Shown here one piece after another: positions 33,910-42,572 of a stretch of 64,000 bases of DNA. Under the pieces are notes generated by a model. It ran no database searches. It saw nothing but the letters and a program-made list of their open reading frames with translations, and was not told where the DNA came from. Origin of the DNA: Novosphingobium subterraneum (GTDB taxonomy: Bacteria; Pseudomonadota; Alphaproteobacteria; Sphingomonadales; Sphingomonadaceae); assembly GCF_000807925.1 (NCBI RefSeq), contig NZ_JRVC01000021.1, positions 1 to 64,000 of the forward strand, given 5' to 3'. A program made the translations under genes and the position numbers. Numbering within the stretch: the stretch's first letter is position 1; each line of letters starts with the position of its first letter.

Positions 33910-34188
33910 ATGGACACCCCGACCCACGGCAGCTTCATTTGGCTCGAAGCCGTCTGCGCAGAGCGCAATGTCGCCCGGCGCTATACCGTCGCGGTGAGCC
34001 GCGACCTGTTCGGGGCCTCGATCGTCGAGTTCGCCTGGGGGCGGATCGGCACTAAAGGGCAGGGGAGGGCGGTCTCGTTTGCCGACGAAAACGAAGCCGC
34101 ACGCTTTGCCCGCCAGTTGCTCAAGCGCCGGGCGTCAGCCCCCAAAAGGATTGGCGTGCCCTACCGCGAGGTGTCGTTGGCGCCGTAA
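33910..34188 (+). CDS. WGR-domain protein
   Basis: A 92-residue protein made of one WGR domain: FIWLEAVCAERNVARRYTVAVSRDLFGASIVEFAWGRIGTKGQGRAVSF, with the Trp-Gly-Arg signature. WGR domains bind nucleic acid ends in PARP enzymes; stand-alone bacterial versions have no settled role. The start at 33910 is chosen on family length. It ends six bases before a convergent gene. Confidence 0.75.
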   Translation: MDTPTHGSFIWLEAVCAERNVARRYTVAVSRDLFGASIVEFAWGRIGTKGQGRAVSFADENEAARFARQLLKRRASAPKRIGVPYREVSLAP

Positions 34189-34194
34189 CGCGCC

Positions 34195-35142
34195 TCAGGA
34201 GGCCCTGGGAGCCGCAATGGGGGCCAGGGCATGGTCACCGGGGCGCAGGGTGGCCAGATCGGCCCTGTCGAGCGCTGCGGCGGCCTGCGAGGCCGTTCGG
34301 CGGGTCACATCAAGCGCGCGGGCCAGTTCGGCGCGGGTGAGGGGTCCCAGGCTCAGGATCAGCTGCCACACCGCCGGCGCCTGCGATGAGGCGTAGAGCC
34401 CCGCCAATCGTTCGTCGCCCAGCGCAAGCGCTGTACGCACTGCGGCCAGGTCGGTTGCCACATCGGTCGCGGCCGCATCGATCGCGGAGGTCAGCAAGGC
34501 GGAAAGGGGCCTTTCCAGGTCCGCCTTGAATAGGCTGCGCGGGGCGAGACCGGCCAAGGCCAACGGTGCGGCGCCAAGCCCGAACACATGCGGGCGCATC
34601 GCCGCGGCGAGCGAGGCCGCCCAGGCGCTGCCCCGCGCCGCAAACCGCTGGAACACCTTGCCCTCGATCACCACCTCCTCGCTGCCCAGTTCGAGGAAGT
34701 CGATCTCATCGTCGCGCAGTTGCTCGAGCCATTCTTCCAGCGTCGCCAGCGGATCGCGTGCCGGCAGCAGCGCATCAAGCCGCGCCAGCGCCCGATCTGC
34801 CGGATCGCACGCGCTGGTGAAGCTCTCGGTCGTACCTTTGGCGGCGAGCGCGAGGCGCGCTGCGCGGGCGAGGGGAGGGGACCCGCGCCTTCCGATCCAC
34901 GACAGGAAATCGCGCCGTTCGTTCGCGTACCACGAGCGGGTCAGCTCGGCCGCCTCGAGCCCGGGATTGTGCTCAGGGCCTTGGTTTTCCTGAGGAAAAT
35001 CGCGGACATGGACGCGCCACAACCGCCTGAGCGAAGCCAGCGCCAACCCTTGCCCCACCTCCGCGCCCAGGAACGGCAGCGCCCCCTCGAGCCGTGCGAG
35101 CGCCAGTTGCCACGGGGGAGGGGAGGGTGCCATCACTGCCAA
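34195..35142 (-). CDS. HTH protein, possibly DUF1612-like
   Basis: A 315-residue protein. The C-terminal 60 residues form a clear helix-turn-helix (LGPLTRAELARALDVTRRTASQAAAALDRADLATL). The N-terminal part (LGAEVGQGLALASLRRLWRVHVRDF, RDDEIDFLELGSEE) is helical. The shape recalls plasmid-borne DUF1612/HTH proteins of rhizobia, but this is a weak match made from memory. It may be a plasmid regulator. Confidence 0.5.
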   Translation of the reverse strand: MAVMAPSPPPWQLALARLEGALPFLGAEVGQGLALASLRRLWRVHVRDFPQENQGPEHNPGLEAAELTRSWYANERRDFLSWIGRRGSPPLARAARLALAAKGTTESFTSACDPADRALARLDALLPARDPLATLEEWLEQLRDDEIDFLELGSEEVVIEGKVFQRFAARGSAWAASLAAAMRPHVFGLGAAPLALAGLAPRSLFKADLERPLSALLTSAIDAAATDVATDLAAVRTALALGDERLAGLYASSQAPAVWQLILSLGPLTRAELARALDVTRRTASQAAAALDRADLATLRPGDHALAPIAAPRAS

Positions 35143-35387
35143 TAATATAGGAATGGATCGAAAAGTATACTCTGCATTGAGGCCTTATTCTGGCCCCTTC
35201 CACTGTCCGATAACGGCCCATCACGGATACCTGCGCCGGCGTGATTTTCCCTGCTCGTTGGTCCCAATACCGGCGGAAAGCCGCGGAATCACGTGGTTGC
35301 TCGGCACTAGCCAAGAGCGACAGAAGATTATATCTAACGGGGGCAACCGTTCTGATGGGACCATTAAATGGAATGTGACAAATAGCA

Positions 35388-36269
35388 TTGATCGGCTACG
35401 CCCGCGTTTCCACGGATGAGCAGGATACGGTCGCCCAGCAGGATGCCTTGCGCGTGCAAGGTTGCGTGGAGATCTTCGAGGACAAGGCGAGCGGTGCCAG
35501 CAAGGAACGTCCAAACTTAGCACGTGCACTCGGACGGGCGGGGCAGGGCGATACCCTGCTGGTCGTAAGGATTGACCGCTTGGCTCGTTCGCTGTCGCAT
35601 CTGCTGGAGATCGTCGAGACCCTGCGAGGAAAGGGCGCATACTTCCGTTCGATCCACGACCCGATCGACACGTCGAGCGCGCAGGGCATGCTTATGACCC
35701 AGATGCTTGGTGCGTTTGCCGAGTTTGAACGAGCCCTTATCCGGGAACGGACGCGGGCAGGCATCAAGGCTGCCGTCGCCAGGGGAGCGAAGCCTGGCAA
35801 CCCGAGAATGCGGGAACGTGATCCCGTGGCGATCTCGAATATTCGCGTCAGCCACAACGAGCGACATCTGAACGAACTGCTTGATGGCAGGCATCGCTGG
35901 CTGCCGACAGTCGAACGCCTCCGCCCACATTTGCCATGGGCATTGGTTCTGCGTCAGGTGCTGGCGATCACGCCACCGGTCCGTTCGTTCAGCGAGCGAA
36001 CTCTGGTTAAGGCGTGCCGTAATTTGGTGCGTGCAAGCGTTGCCAACCCCGCGATTCTGCAGAAGTCACCGCGATTGCCGCCCGATACACGGGTGGCCCG
36101 CCTTGTTGCCGACCGTCTCAACACACATCCCGATGCAACTCTGCGCGACATCGCCACTTGGCTTTCTCGGGACTTGAGGGAACCGACACCCCGAGATGGC
36201 CTTTGCTGGACACCCGAGAGCGTTCGTCGAGTCATCTCGCAAGCGCGAGCCTTGCATCTCGTTGCTTAA
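35388..36269 (+). CDS. Serine resolvase/invertase family recombinase
   Basis: A 293-residue serine recombinase. The catalytic domain is complete: IGYARVSTDEQD with the nucleophile Ser, FEDKASGASKERPNLARAL, DTLLVVRIDRLARSLSHLL and GMLMTQMLGAFAEFERALIRERTRAGIKAA. The C-terminal part is longer than in Tn3-type resolvases (about 185 residues) and ends in a helix-turn-helix-like block (DATLRDIATWLSRDL, SVRRVISQAR). The start is TTG at 35388. The 245 bases upstream hold no gene and may contain its recombination site. It stands at the edge between plasmid backbone and the catabolic half. Confidence 0.78.
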   Translation: MIGYARVSTDEQDTVAQQDALRVQGCVEIFEDKASGASKERPNLARALGRAGQGDTLLVVRIDRLARSLSHLLEIVETLRGKGAYFRSIHDPIDTSSAQGMLMTQMLGAFAEFERALIRERTRAGIKAAVARGAKPGNPRMRERDPVAISNIRVSHNERHLNELLDGRHRWLPTVERLRPHLPWALVLRQVLAITPPVRSFSERTLVKACRNLVRASVANPAILQKSPRLPPDTRVARLVADRLNTHPDATLRDIATWLSRDLREPTPRDGLCWTPESVRRVISQARALHLVA

Positions 36270-36292
36270 TCCTTGCCATACTACCGGGCGAT

Positions 36293-36577
36293 TCAAGAGT
36301 GGCCTGTGTCGCGCAAAACCGAGAGTTCGAGCCGGTGGAGCTGTGCGAGCATCCTGTTCACGTGGATGACGGGCCACAGCGCGAGCTTGATCATCAAGGA
36401 CATGATGAGGAGCACCGCGGCAGGGATTCCCCACTTCACAGCAGTAAGGGCATCGGCAGCGGCGAAGAAACCAATTGCGGCCCAGACACCGGCACCGAAG
36501 AGGACGAGTTGCGCGGTCATCATCATCATGCTTACCCAACCGGTGCGGCCCGAGAAGATTCCGATAAGTTGAGACAA
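36293..36577 (-). pseudogene. DUF6768-like membrane protein, C-terminal part
   Basis: About 94 residues with two membrane helices (MMMMTAQLVLFGAGVWAAIGFFAA and WGIPAAVLLIMSLMIKLALW) and the closing amphipathic RMLAQLHRLELSVL. This matches the C-terminal half of small membrane proteins usually encoded next to an ECF sigma factor. The N-terminal cytoplasmic part is missing. It continues the sigma-factor frame after a single TAA stop. Confidence 0.55.
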
Positions 36578-36976
36578 TTACGGAGGTTCTTGCTCGGTGC
36601 CTGCGCACGTGACCGCATCATCCCGCAGATTGGAGGCAAGAGCGCGGTCCGTTTGATTGCTCGCGATGAGACTGGCGCAGCGTCGCGTCACGATCCGATA
36701 CGACCACGCCGGGAACGCACGCGCATCGCGCAGGGTTCGGATACCTTTTGCGATCTTGACCCACGCGGATTGTGCTGCGTCCCTGGCTTGTTCACGGTGG
36801 CCAAGCAGACGGCAGGCGTGCGCAACCAGTTTGGGGTGCCACTGCCGCGCCAGTCTTTCGAAGGACGTGTGGCAGCCGTCAATCGCGCGTTGCGCGATGC
36901 GAACTTCCTCTTCGCGATCAGGCCTGTTCTCGTGCGAACCATGCATCATGCAGGTAAGGTGGTCTGGATCACGCAT
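36578..36976 (-). pseudogene. ECF-type sigma factor, region 2 only
   Basis: About 132 residues: a sigma-70 region 2 (FERLARQWHPKLVAHACRLLGHREQARDAAQSAWVKIAKGIRTLRDARAFPAWSYRIVTRRC) and then a stop. Region 4, needed for promoter -35 recognition, is absent. The frame continues directly into the DUF6768-like fragment after one TAA, as if a deletion fused the two genes. It is unlikely to work as a sigma factor. Confidence 0.65.
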
Positions 36977-37025
36977 TTGGTTCAATTGTCAGAGGTCCGA
37001 CATTTTTGGCGATCGATCGATGGTA

Positions 37026-37649
37026 TCAACGGCGGCAGGGCCGCCCCTCATATTGTCGGCGATGAATTACGTATTCGCGCCCATTCCAGCGCTCGACTGG
37101 GAAACACATGCCGGGGCCACCAATTTCGACGTCAGGCCAGCCTCCGGCGCCTTTGGTTGCCAGGAATGTCGCGATACCGGTGCGCGATGCGACCAGCCTC
37201 CAGGACCCATTGGCTTGCTTGCTGACGATATTGAAAACGACCCCCGTGATCCCGAAACAGAAGGTGCTTCCCTCGGTGATGACTGCCTCCGGGCGTCCGT
37301 CGCCGTTGAGGTCCTTCATCTGCTCGATCGCTCCCGGCGTATAGCCTGCCGTGCTGGGGTCTTCGCATTTGCGCCATTGCCCGCCTGACTTCTGGCCGAC
37401 CCCAAGGGCCCACTCCAGCGCATGGTCAATTCTCCCCGGGGGTGTTGTCCATCCAGACCAAAGTTCGATGGTCGGCCGCCACTCGCTGAAGGGATCCGGG
37501 GAGACTAAGGCCGACCATCGAATTGAGTTGATCGTTGCTTCGGCAGGGTGGCAACGAGTCCGGGACGATTTTCTCCGTGAGCATGTATTGTTTACCGCAG
37601 CTCGGCGCCAGCGGCACCTAAAAAGGTCATAATAGAGATCACGCGACAC
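37026..37649 (-). CDS. Hypothetical protein with FG-GAP-like segment, 5' end doubtful
   Basis: About 207 residues. The C-terminal 150 look real: an FG-GAP/VCBS-like stretch (MKDLNGDGRPEAVITEGSTFCFG) with an Asp/Asn loop, and conserved Trp and Cys. The first 45 residues are Arg-rich, unlike a protein start, and no signal peptide is present although relatives are usually exported. The 5' end is probably lost or lies further in. Confidence 0.45.
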   Translation of the reverse strand: MSRDLYYDLFRCRWRRAAVNNTCSRRKSSRTRCHPAEATINSIRWSALVSPDPFSEWRPTIELWSGWTTPPGRIDHALEWALGVGQKSGGQWRKCEDPSTAGYTPGAIEQMKDLNGDGRPEAVITEGSTFCFGITGVVFNIVSKQANGSWRLVASRTGIATFLATKGAGGWPDVEIGGPGMCFPVERWNGREYVIHRRQYEGRPCRR

Positions 37650-37663
37650 TGTCGGTGGCCTGA

Positions 37664-38130
37664 TTATGCATCGTTACGAGATTGGTGATCGGCTTGCCTG
37701 AGGAGGAGGCGAGACCGCCATTGGCGCGCCAGCGGCGGCCGCCATGCGAGGTGAACCGCGCCAAAGCCGACAGCGGCCGAAACGGTCGCAAACAGGAGGA
37801 GACCGGCGATTATGGGCAGCGTGGTCCCCATCACCATGCTGAGCATCGATGTCGACAGGTCATTCACCGCTGCAGGCATTGCGCCGGTCCCGCCAGATGA
37901 GCCAAGGAAATGGTTGCCTACGCGAAACGCGGCATAGTAGATCGGCGGAAAGGTGAACGGATTTATGACCAGCGTCGCCAGCGCTGCAACGAGGGGTTCC
38001 CGCGAGCAGAAGCAGCGAGAAGGTCCGCGACGACAATCTGCCCGATCGGCAGGACAAATCCCACGAAAAGCCCCAAGGCAACAGGGAAGGGCAAATCCTC
38101 TGTTCGGTTGACAATCGATGGCTGATCACT
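37664..38130 (-). pseudogene. DUF2062 membrane protein, frameshifted
   Basis: Two frames together give a DUF2062 protein. The first reads EDLPFPVALGLFVGFVLPIGQIVVADLLAASARGNP; the second reads AALATLVINPFTFPPIYYAAFRVGNHFLG and then a membrane helix (LPIIAGLLLFATVSAAVGFGAVHLAW). The break is a missing C in a run of C at about 37995: restoring it gives GNPLVAAL, the family sequence. No start codon is clear upstream. Confidence 0.7.
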
Positions 38131-38167
38131 GTCTCGCGAGTTGTGATAGACGCGATCGGTGCCAAGA

Positions 38168-38614
38168 CTACAGATTGGCGGACATACTGGCCAGGAGTCG
38201 CTTGAAGGTGGCAATGTCATTAGCCGATATGCCAGCGAGCAACCGTTCGTAGACCACATCGGCTTCCGCCCTAAGCGCGGGCAGGATGCCGATGGCTTTT
38301 GGGCGCAGATGCAAGGTCCACACCCGGCGATTGCCTTCGACAGCGCGGCGCTCGACATAGTCCGCCTTTTCGAGCTGGTCTATGACATGGCCAACGCTTG
38401 CACGCTCCAGCTCCAGGCATTTGGCGAGTTCGGTCTGGGTCAGACCGGGTGTCCTGAAGATATAGGCGAGTGCGCGCCATTGGGTGCGGGTTAGCCCGAA
38501 CTTCGCGGTCGATGCATCGAACACGCGGCGGAGCTTGCGCGGCACCTCCTCGATCAGGAACACGAGCCCATCGGCTTCGGTAAGGTAGCTTTGCTCGTCG
38601 GACGTCTTCGCCAT
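38168..38614 (-). CDS. MarR-family regulator
   Basis: A 148-residue winged-helix repressor. The DNA-binding part is QWRALAYIFRTPGLTQTELAKCLELERASVGHVIDQLEKADYVERR with the wing NRRVWTLHL. It diverges from the hydrolase-thioesterase-efflux operon, and two inverted repeats lie between them, so it likely represses that operon and itself until an aromatic or lipophilic ligand binds. It is like the MprA/EmrR control of EmrAB. Confidence 0.88.
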   Translation of the reverse strand: MAKTSDEQSYLTEADGLVFLIEEVPRKLRRVFDASTAKFGLTRTQWRALAYIFRTPGLTQTELAKCLELERASVGHVIDQLEKADYVERRAVEGNRRVWTLHLRPKAIGILPALRAEADVVYERLLAGISANDIATFKRLLASMSANL

Positions 38615-38654
38615 GGTCGTCGCTCATAGCCTTCGATTGCTCAAAAGGACAGTC

Positions 38655-38684
38655 TTTACTGTAAAATATCTTATAGTAAGATAT
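38655..38684. promoter_or_regulatory. MarR operator candidates
   Basis: TTTAC-T-GTAAA (38655-38665) and ATATCTTA-TAG-TAAGATAT (38666-38684, perfect 8-base arms) fill the short promoter between marR and the hydrolase gene, ending 4 bases before its start codon. A repressor here would block ribosome access as well as transcription. Confidence 0.7.
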
Positions 38685-38688
38685 AAGC

Positions 38689-39573
38689 ATGTCGAATCCG
38701 CACGTCACACTCTCCGGCCATTCCGGTCATGCCATAGCCGCACTCACCGAAGGACCTGAGCAAGGATTTCCGGTACTTCTCGCCCACGGTGGAGGGCAGA
38801 CCAAGCGGGCGTGGAAGCAGGTGACGGCGATGCTGGCCAGACATGGGTTCCGCGCCATCGCGCTGGACCTGCGCGGTCATGGCGACAGCGCCTGGGCCGA
38901 TGACGGTGCCTATGACATCGTGGATTTCGCTGGCGATCTGGTCGCCATCGCCGGGTCGCTCGACCGCAAACCCGCGCTGATCGGAGCATCGCTTGGCGGG
39001 CTGGCCGGGATCATGGCCGAAGGTGAGGTCGCCCCCGGCAGCTTCGCCTCGCTGACCCTTGTGGACATCACCCCGCAAATGGAGGCGGGCGGCGTAACGC
39101 GCGTGGTAGGTTTCATGGCGGCGCACGCGCGCGAAGGCTTTGCCTCGCCCGACGAGGCGGCGCGGGTGATCTCCGAATATCTCCCCCATCGCCCAAGCCG
39201 CAAGGCGTCGTCCGGTCTCGCCCATTACCTGCGGTTGAAGCCGGACGGACGCTACTACTGGCATTGGGATCCCGCCTTCATCGATGGCATCATGCGCCGC
39301 AACGCCGAGCGCGGCGATGGCAGCGACTATGGACGCGGCGAACTGGGCGAAGCCGCTGCGCGGCTTGCGCTGCCGGTCCACCTGATCCGGGGCGGATCGA
39401 GCGATCTGGTCTCGCCCGAAGCCGTCGCGCATTTCCGCGCGCTGGTTCCCCACGCCGCTTACAGCGACATCGCCGATGCGACGCATATGGTGGTCGGCGA
39501 CCAGAACGACGCCTTTGGCGATGCGATCCTCGACTTCCTGATGCGGACACACGGAACGGAGATCGCGGCATGA
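38689..39573 (+). CDS. Alpha/beta hydrolase
   Basis: A 294-residue alpha/beta hydrolase. VLLAHGGGQTKRAWK is the oxyanion-hole strand, LDLRGHGDS follows, and ALIGASLGGLAG holds the nucleophile Ser. The acid lies around IRGGSSDLVSPE, and DATHMVVGDQND carries the catalytic His. The substrate, perhaps an ester or lactone, is unknown. It is first in an operon with a thioesterase and an efflux system; its stop overlaps the next start (ATGA). Confidence 0.85.
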   Translation: MSNPHVTLSGHSGHAIAALTEGPEQGFPVLLAHGGGQTKRAWKQVTAMLARHGFRAIALDLRGHGDSAWADDGAYDIVDFAGDLVAIAGSLDRKPALIGASLGGLAGIMAEGEVAPGSFASLTLVDITPQMEAGGVTRVVGFMAAHAREGFASPDEAARVISEYLPHRPSRKASSGLAHYLRLKPDGRYYWHWDPAFIDGIMRRNAERGDGSDYGRGELGEAAARLALPVHLIRGGSSDLVSPEAVAHFRALVPHAAYSDIADATHMVVGDQNDAFGDAILDFLMRTHGTEIAA

Positions 39574-39983
39574 GTGAACCTGCAGCGAAGGTCGACCTCG
39601 AACAGCTCCGTGCGATGCTGCTCATCGCGCCGTTCCACCAATGGCTGGGGCTGGATATCGCCGAACTGACAGACGAGGCGCTGATCCTCGAGATGCCGTG
39701 GCGCGAGGAAATCGTCTCCAACCCGATGATCGGATCGGCCCATGGCGGTGTCCTCTCGGCGCTGATCGACCTGACCGGGCTTTGCACCATCAACGCGCTC
39801 GGCGGATCGGCGCGCGCGACGGCTGACATGCTGGTCGATTTCCACCGACCCGCCACTTCGGGGCCGCTGCGCGCGATCGGGCGGGTGGTCAAGCTGGGCA
39901 AGCAATTGAGCGTTGCCGAGACCCGGATCGAAGATGCCGAGGGCAGGCTGCTGGCCAGCGGACGGGGTGCCTATGTCGGCTAA
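39570..39983 (+). CDS. PaaI-type hotdog thioesterase
   Basis: A 137-residue hotdog-fold protein. WREEIVSNPMIGSAHGGVLSALIDLTG is the catalytic helix region of PaaI/YbgC-type thioesterases, with the typical HGG. It probably hydrolyses an acyl- or aryl-CoA. It overlaps the hydrolase by four bases and the outer-membrane gene by 11 bases, so its expression is tied to the efflux operon. Confidence 0.85.
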   Translation: MSEPAAKVDLEQLRAMLLIAPFHQWLGLDIAELTDEALILEMPWREEIVSNPMIGSAHGGVLSALIDLTGLCTINALGGSARATADMLVDFHRPATSGPLRAIGRVVKLGKQLSVAETRIEDAEGRLLASGRGAYVG

Positions 39984-41424
39984 GCCCTTAGCTGCTCCGG
40001 GAGCCTTGGCAGTACTTGCGCTGGCGGGTTGCGTTGCGGTCCCCGACGCCGGAGTTCGTCCGGTCATGGAAACCGCCGACACAATCGAGGCTGCGCAGAC
40101 GTTGGCCGTGCGCGGCAATACGGCCTGGCCGCCAGACCAATGGTGGCGCCTTGCGGGCGATCCGCAACTGACCGCGCTGATCGAGGAGGGCCTTTCCAAT
40201 TCGCCGCAGGTTGCGGTGGCGGTGGCGCGGGTCAGGCGCGCGGAAGCCGAGGCGCAGCGCGTCGGGGCCGCGCGGCTTCCCGCGATCGGTGCCGAGGCCG
40301 AAGGCGGCCTGCGCCGTCAGAGCGGCAACAACGGCATCCCCGCGCAGTTCCTCCCCGATGGCTGGAAAGACTACGGGCAGACCTCGCTGAGTTTCGGCTT
40401 CGACCTCGACCTGTGGGGTCGCAACCGCGCTGCCTATGCTGCCGCGACATCGGAGGCCCGCGCGGCGATGGTCGATGCGGCGCAGGCTCGCCTCGTGCTC
40501 TCGGTCGCGATAGCCGCCGCCTACGCAGAGCTCGGGCGCCATTACCGCGAGCGCGACAACGCAGCGGCCACGCTCGCCAACCGCCGCTCGATGCGCGAGC
40601 TTGTCGCCCAGCGCCAACGCAACGGGCTCGACAACCTCGCCAGCCTGCGCCGCGCCGATGCCGAAGTTGCCTTGGCGGAGCAGGATCTGGCAGCCGTCGA
40701 TGAGAACATCGGCATCCGCCGCAACCAGCTTGCCGCGCTCCTGGGTGCTGGCCCGGATCGGGGAACGTCGATTACCCGTCCGCCGCTTGCACCCTCGACA
40801 CCCGGCGGGGTTCCCGCCGGTGTCACCACCGATCTGCTTGGTCGGCGGCCCGATATCGTCGCGGCGCGCGAACGGGTCGAGGCCGCAGCCAGCCGCGTCA
40901 AGGTGGCGCGGGCCGGCTTCTTTCCGTCCGTGAACGTGAGGGCATTGGTAGGGCTTCAGGCGCTGGGACTTGGCAATCTGGTCGATTCGGGCTCGCTATT
41001 CGGAGCCGTCGGTCCGGCAATCAGCCTGCCGATCTTCCAGGGCGGCGCGCTCAAGGCGCAATATGGCAGCGCTGAGGCGGCCTATGACGAGGCCGTTGCG
41101 AACTACAACCAGACCGTTGTCACCGCGTACCAGCAGGCTGCCGACGCGGTGACCCAGCGCGACGCAGCGGACAAGCGGCTTGGCGCAACCCGCACGGCGC
41201 TGGCCGCAAGCGAGGAAGCGCTAGGTCTGGTGCGCACACGCTACGAGGCCGGGCTTGCCAGTTACCTCGATGTCCTCGCCAGTGAACGCAGCGCGCAAGA
41301 CCTTCGCGTCGCAGTCATCGGCCTTGAGACATACGAACGCGGGGCGACGCTGGCGATGATCCGTGCACTGGGCGGCGGGTTCGACGCGGCCACTACCCAA
41401 CCATCAGGACAGACCGAGCAATGA
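39973..41424 (+). CDS. Outer-membrane efflux lipoprotein (NodT/OprM family)
   Basis: A 483-residue TolC-type outer-membrane channel. A lipoprotein signal ends in ALAVLALAGC, so Cys becomes lipidated. Two repeats of the family follow: WWRLAGDPQLTALIEEGLSNSPQVAVAVARVRRAEAEA and later LLGRRPDIVAARERVEAAASRVKVARAGFFPSV. It should join the HlyD-like adaptor and the MFS pump encoded next into a channel across both membranes. It overlaps the adaptor gene by four bases. Confidence 0.9.
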   Translation: MSAKPLAAPGALAVLALAGCVAVPDAGVRPVMETADTIEAAQTLAVRGNTAWPPDQWWRLAGDPQLTALIEEGLSNSPQVAVAVARVRRAEAEAQRVGAARLPAIGAEAEGGLRRQSGNNGIPAQFLPDGWKDYGQTSLSFGFDLDLWGRNRAAYAAATSEARAAMVDAAQARLVLSVAIAAAYAELGRHYRERDNAAATLANRRSMRELVAQRQRNGLDNLASLRRADAEVALAEQDLAAVDENIGIRRNQLAALLGAGPDRGTSITRPPLAPSTPGGVPAGVTTDLLGRRPDIVAARERVEAAASRVKVARAGFFPSVNVRALVGLQALGLGNLVDSGSLFGAVGPAISLPIFQGGALKAQYGSAEAAYDEAVANYNQTVVTAYQQAADAVTQRDAADKRLGATRTALAASEEALGLVRTRYEAGLASYLDVLASERSAQDLRVAVIGLETYERGATLAMIRALGGGFDAATTQPSGQTEQ

Positions 41425-42566
41425 GCGATACTGCGACACAAGCTGCCGAAGTCGATCCGGAACTGTCCGCCTTTCGCAAGGCACGCCGGACGATGTGGCT
41501 CAAGCGCCTGGCCATTGTGCTCGCAGTGGCGGCTCTCGCATGGGGTGCCTGGTATGTGCTGGTCGCCCGCAACTATGTCAGCACCGACAACGCCTACGTG
41601 AATGCGCGAATGGCGCAGGTCACGCCGCTGGTTGTCGGATCGGCCATCGAGGTGCTGGTCGAAGACACGCAGCAGGTGAAGGCGGGTGATGTCCTCGTCC
41701 GGCTCGATCAGGCCAATGCCAAAATCGCCGTCGCGCAGGCTGAAGCCGATCTTGCCGCCGCCCGCCGCAAATTCGGGCAGGCGGTTGCGACCAACAGCGC
41801 GCTGTCGGCGCAGATCGACACATCAAGCGCCGGTCTTGTCCAGGCGCAGGCAAGGCTCCGCTCCGCGCAGGCCGAGTTCGACAAGGCGCGGATCGACTTG
41901 CGGCGCCGTGAGGCCGTCATTGCCAGCGGCGCGATCTCGGGTGAGGAACTGACCCAGGCGCGCAAGGCCTACGCCTCCGCCAACGCGGCGCTCGAGGCGG
42001 CCCGCGGGGGCATCTCCGAAGTCACTTCGGCCCGACGGGTCGCGCAAGGGCAACTTGCCGCCAACGACGCCCTGGTGCGCGGCTCCAGCGTAGATACCGA
42101 CCCAGCGGTTCAGGCGGCCAAGGCCCGGCTCGATGCCGCCTTGCTCGACCTCCAGCGTACCGAAATTCGCGCGCCGGTTTCCGGGGTGGTGAGCCGCCTG
42201 CAGATTCAGGTGGGACAGCGCCTGAGCCCCGGTCAGACTATCATGACCATCGTCCCGATCGACAAGCTCTACGTCGATGCCAACTTCAAGGAAGGCCAAC
42301 TCGGCCGTGTCCGTCCTGGCATGGCTGTAACCCTCAAGTCGGATCTTTATGGCGGCGATGTCGTCTACCAAGGCAAGGTCACCGGGCTGGCCGGCGGTAC
42401 GGGATCGTCGATGGCAATCATCCCCGCCCAGAACGCCACCGGCAACTGGATCAAGACTGTCCAGCGCCTGCCGGTGCGGATCGAGCTTGATCCTGCCGAA
42501 CTGCGCAAGCACCCGTTGCGCGTCGGGCTGTCGATGGAAGTCGAGATCGATGTTTCCGGTGAGTGA
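41421..42566 (+). CDS. HlyD/EmrA-type membrane fusion protein
   Basis: A 381-residue adaptor. One N-terminal membrane helix (LAIVLAVAALAWGAWYVLVA) precedes YVSTDNAYVNARMAQVTPLVVG, the EmrA hallmark, then a lipoyl half (IEVLVEDTQQVKAGDVLVRLD), a long coiled coil and the second half (RAPVSGVVSRLQIQVGQRLSPGQTIMTIVP). It bridges the inner-membrane pump and the outer-membrane channel. Confidence 0.92.
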   Translation: MSDTATQAAEVDPELSAFRKARRTMWLKRLAIVLAVAALAWGAWYVLVARNYVSTDNAYVNARMAQVTPLVVGSAIEVLVEDTQQVKAGDVLVRLDQANAKIAVAQAEADLAAARRKFGQAVATNSALSAQIDTSSAGLVQAQARLRSAQAEFDKARIDLRRREAVIASGAISGEELTQARKAYASANAALEAARGGISEVTSARRVAQGQLAANDALVRGSSVDTDPAVQAAKARLDAALLDLQRTEIRAPVSGVVSRLQIQVGQRLSPGQTIMTIVPIDKLYVDANFKEGQLGRVRPGMAVTLKSDLYGGDVVYQGKVTGLAGGTGSSMAIIPAQNATGNWIKTVQRLPVRIELDPAELRKHPLRVGLSMEVEIDVSGE

Positions 42567-42572
42567 AACCAG

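Noticed and set aside
34973..35314. Minus-strand open frame upstream of the HTH gene
   Set aside because: Considered as a transposase remnant because of its position near the resolvase, but no transposase motif could be read.
35143..35387. Tn3-type res site or terminal inverted repeat before the resolvase
   Set aside because: Bases such as TGTCCGATAA recall res sequences, but no full set of paired sites or a Tn3 end could be found by eye.
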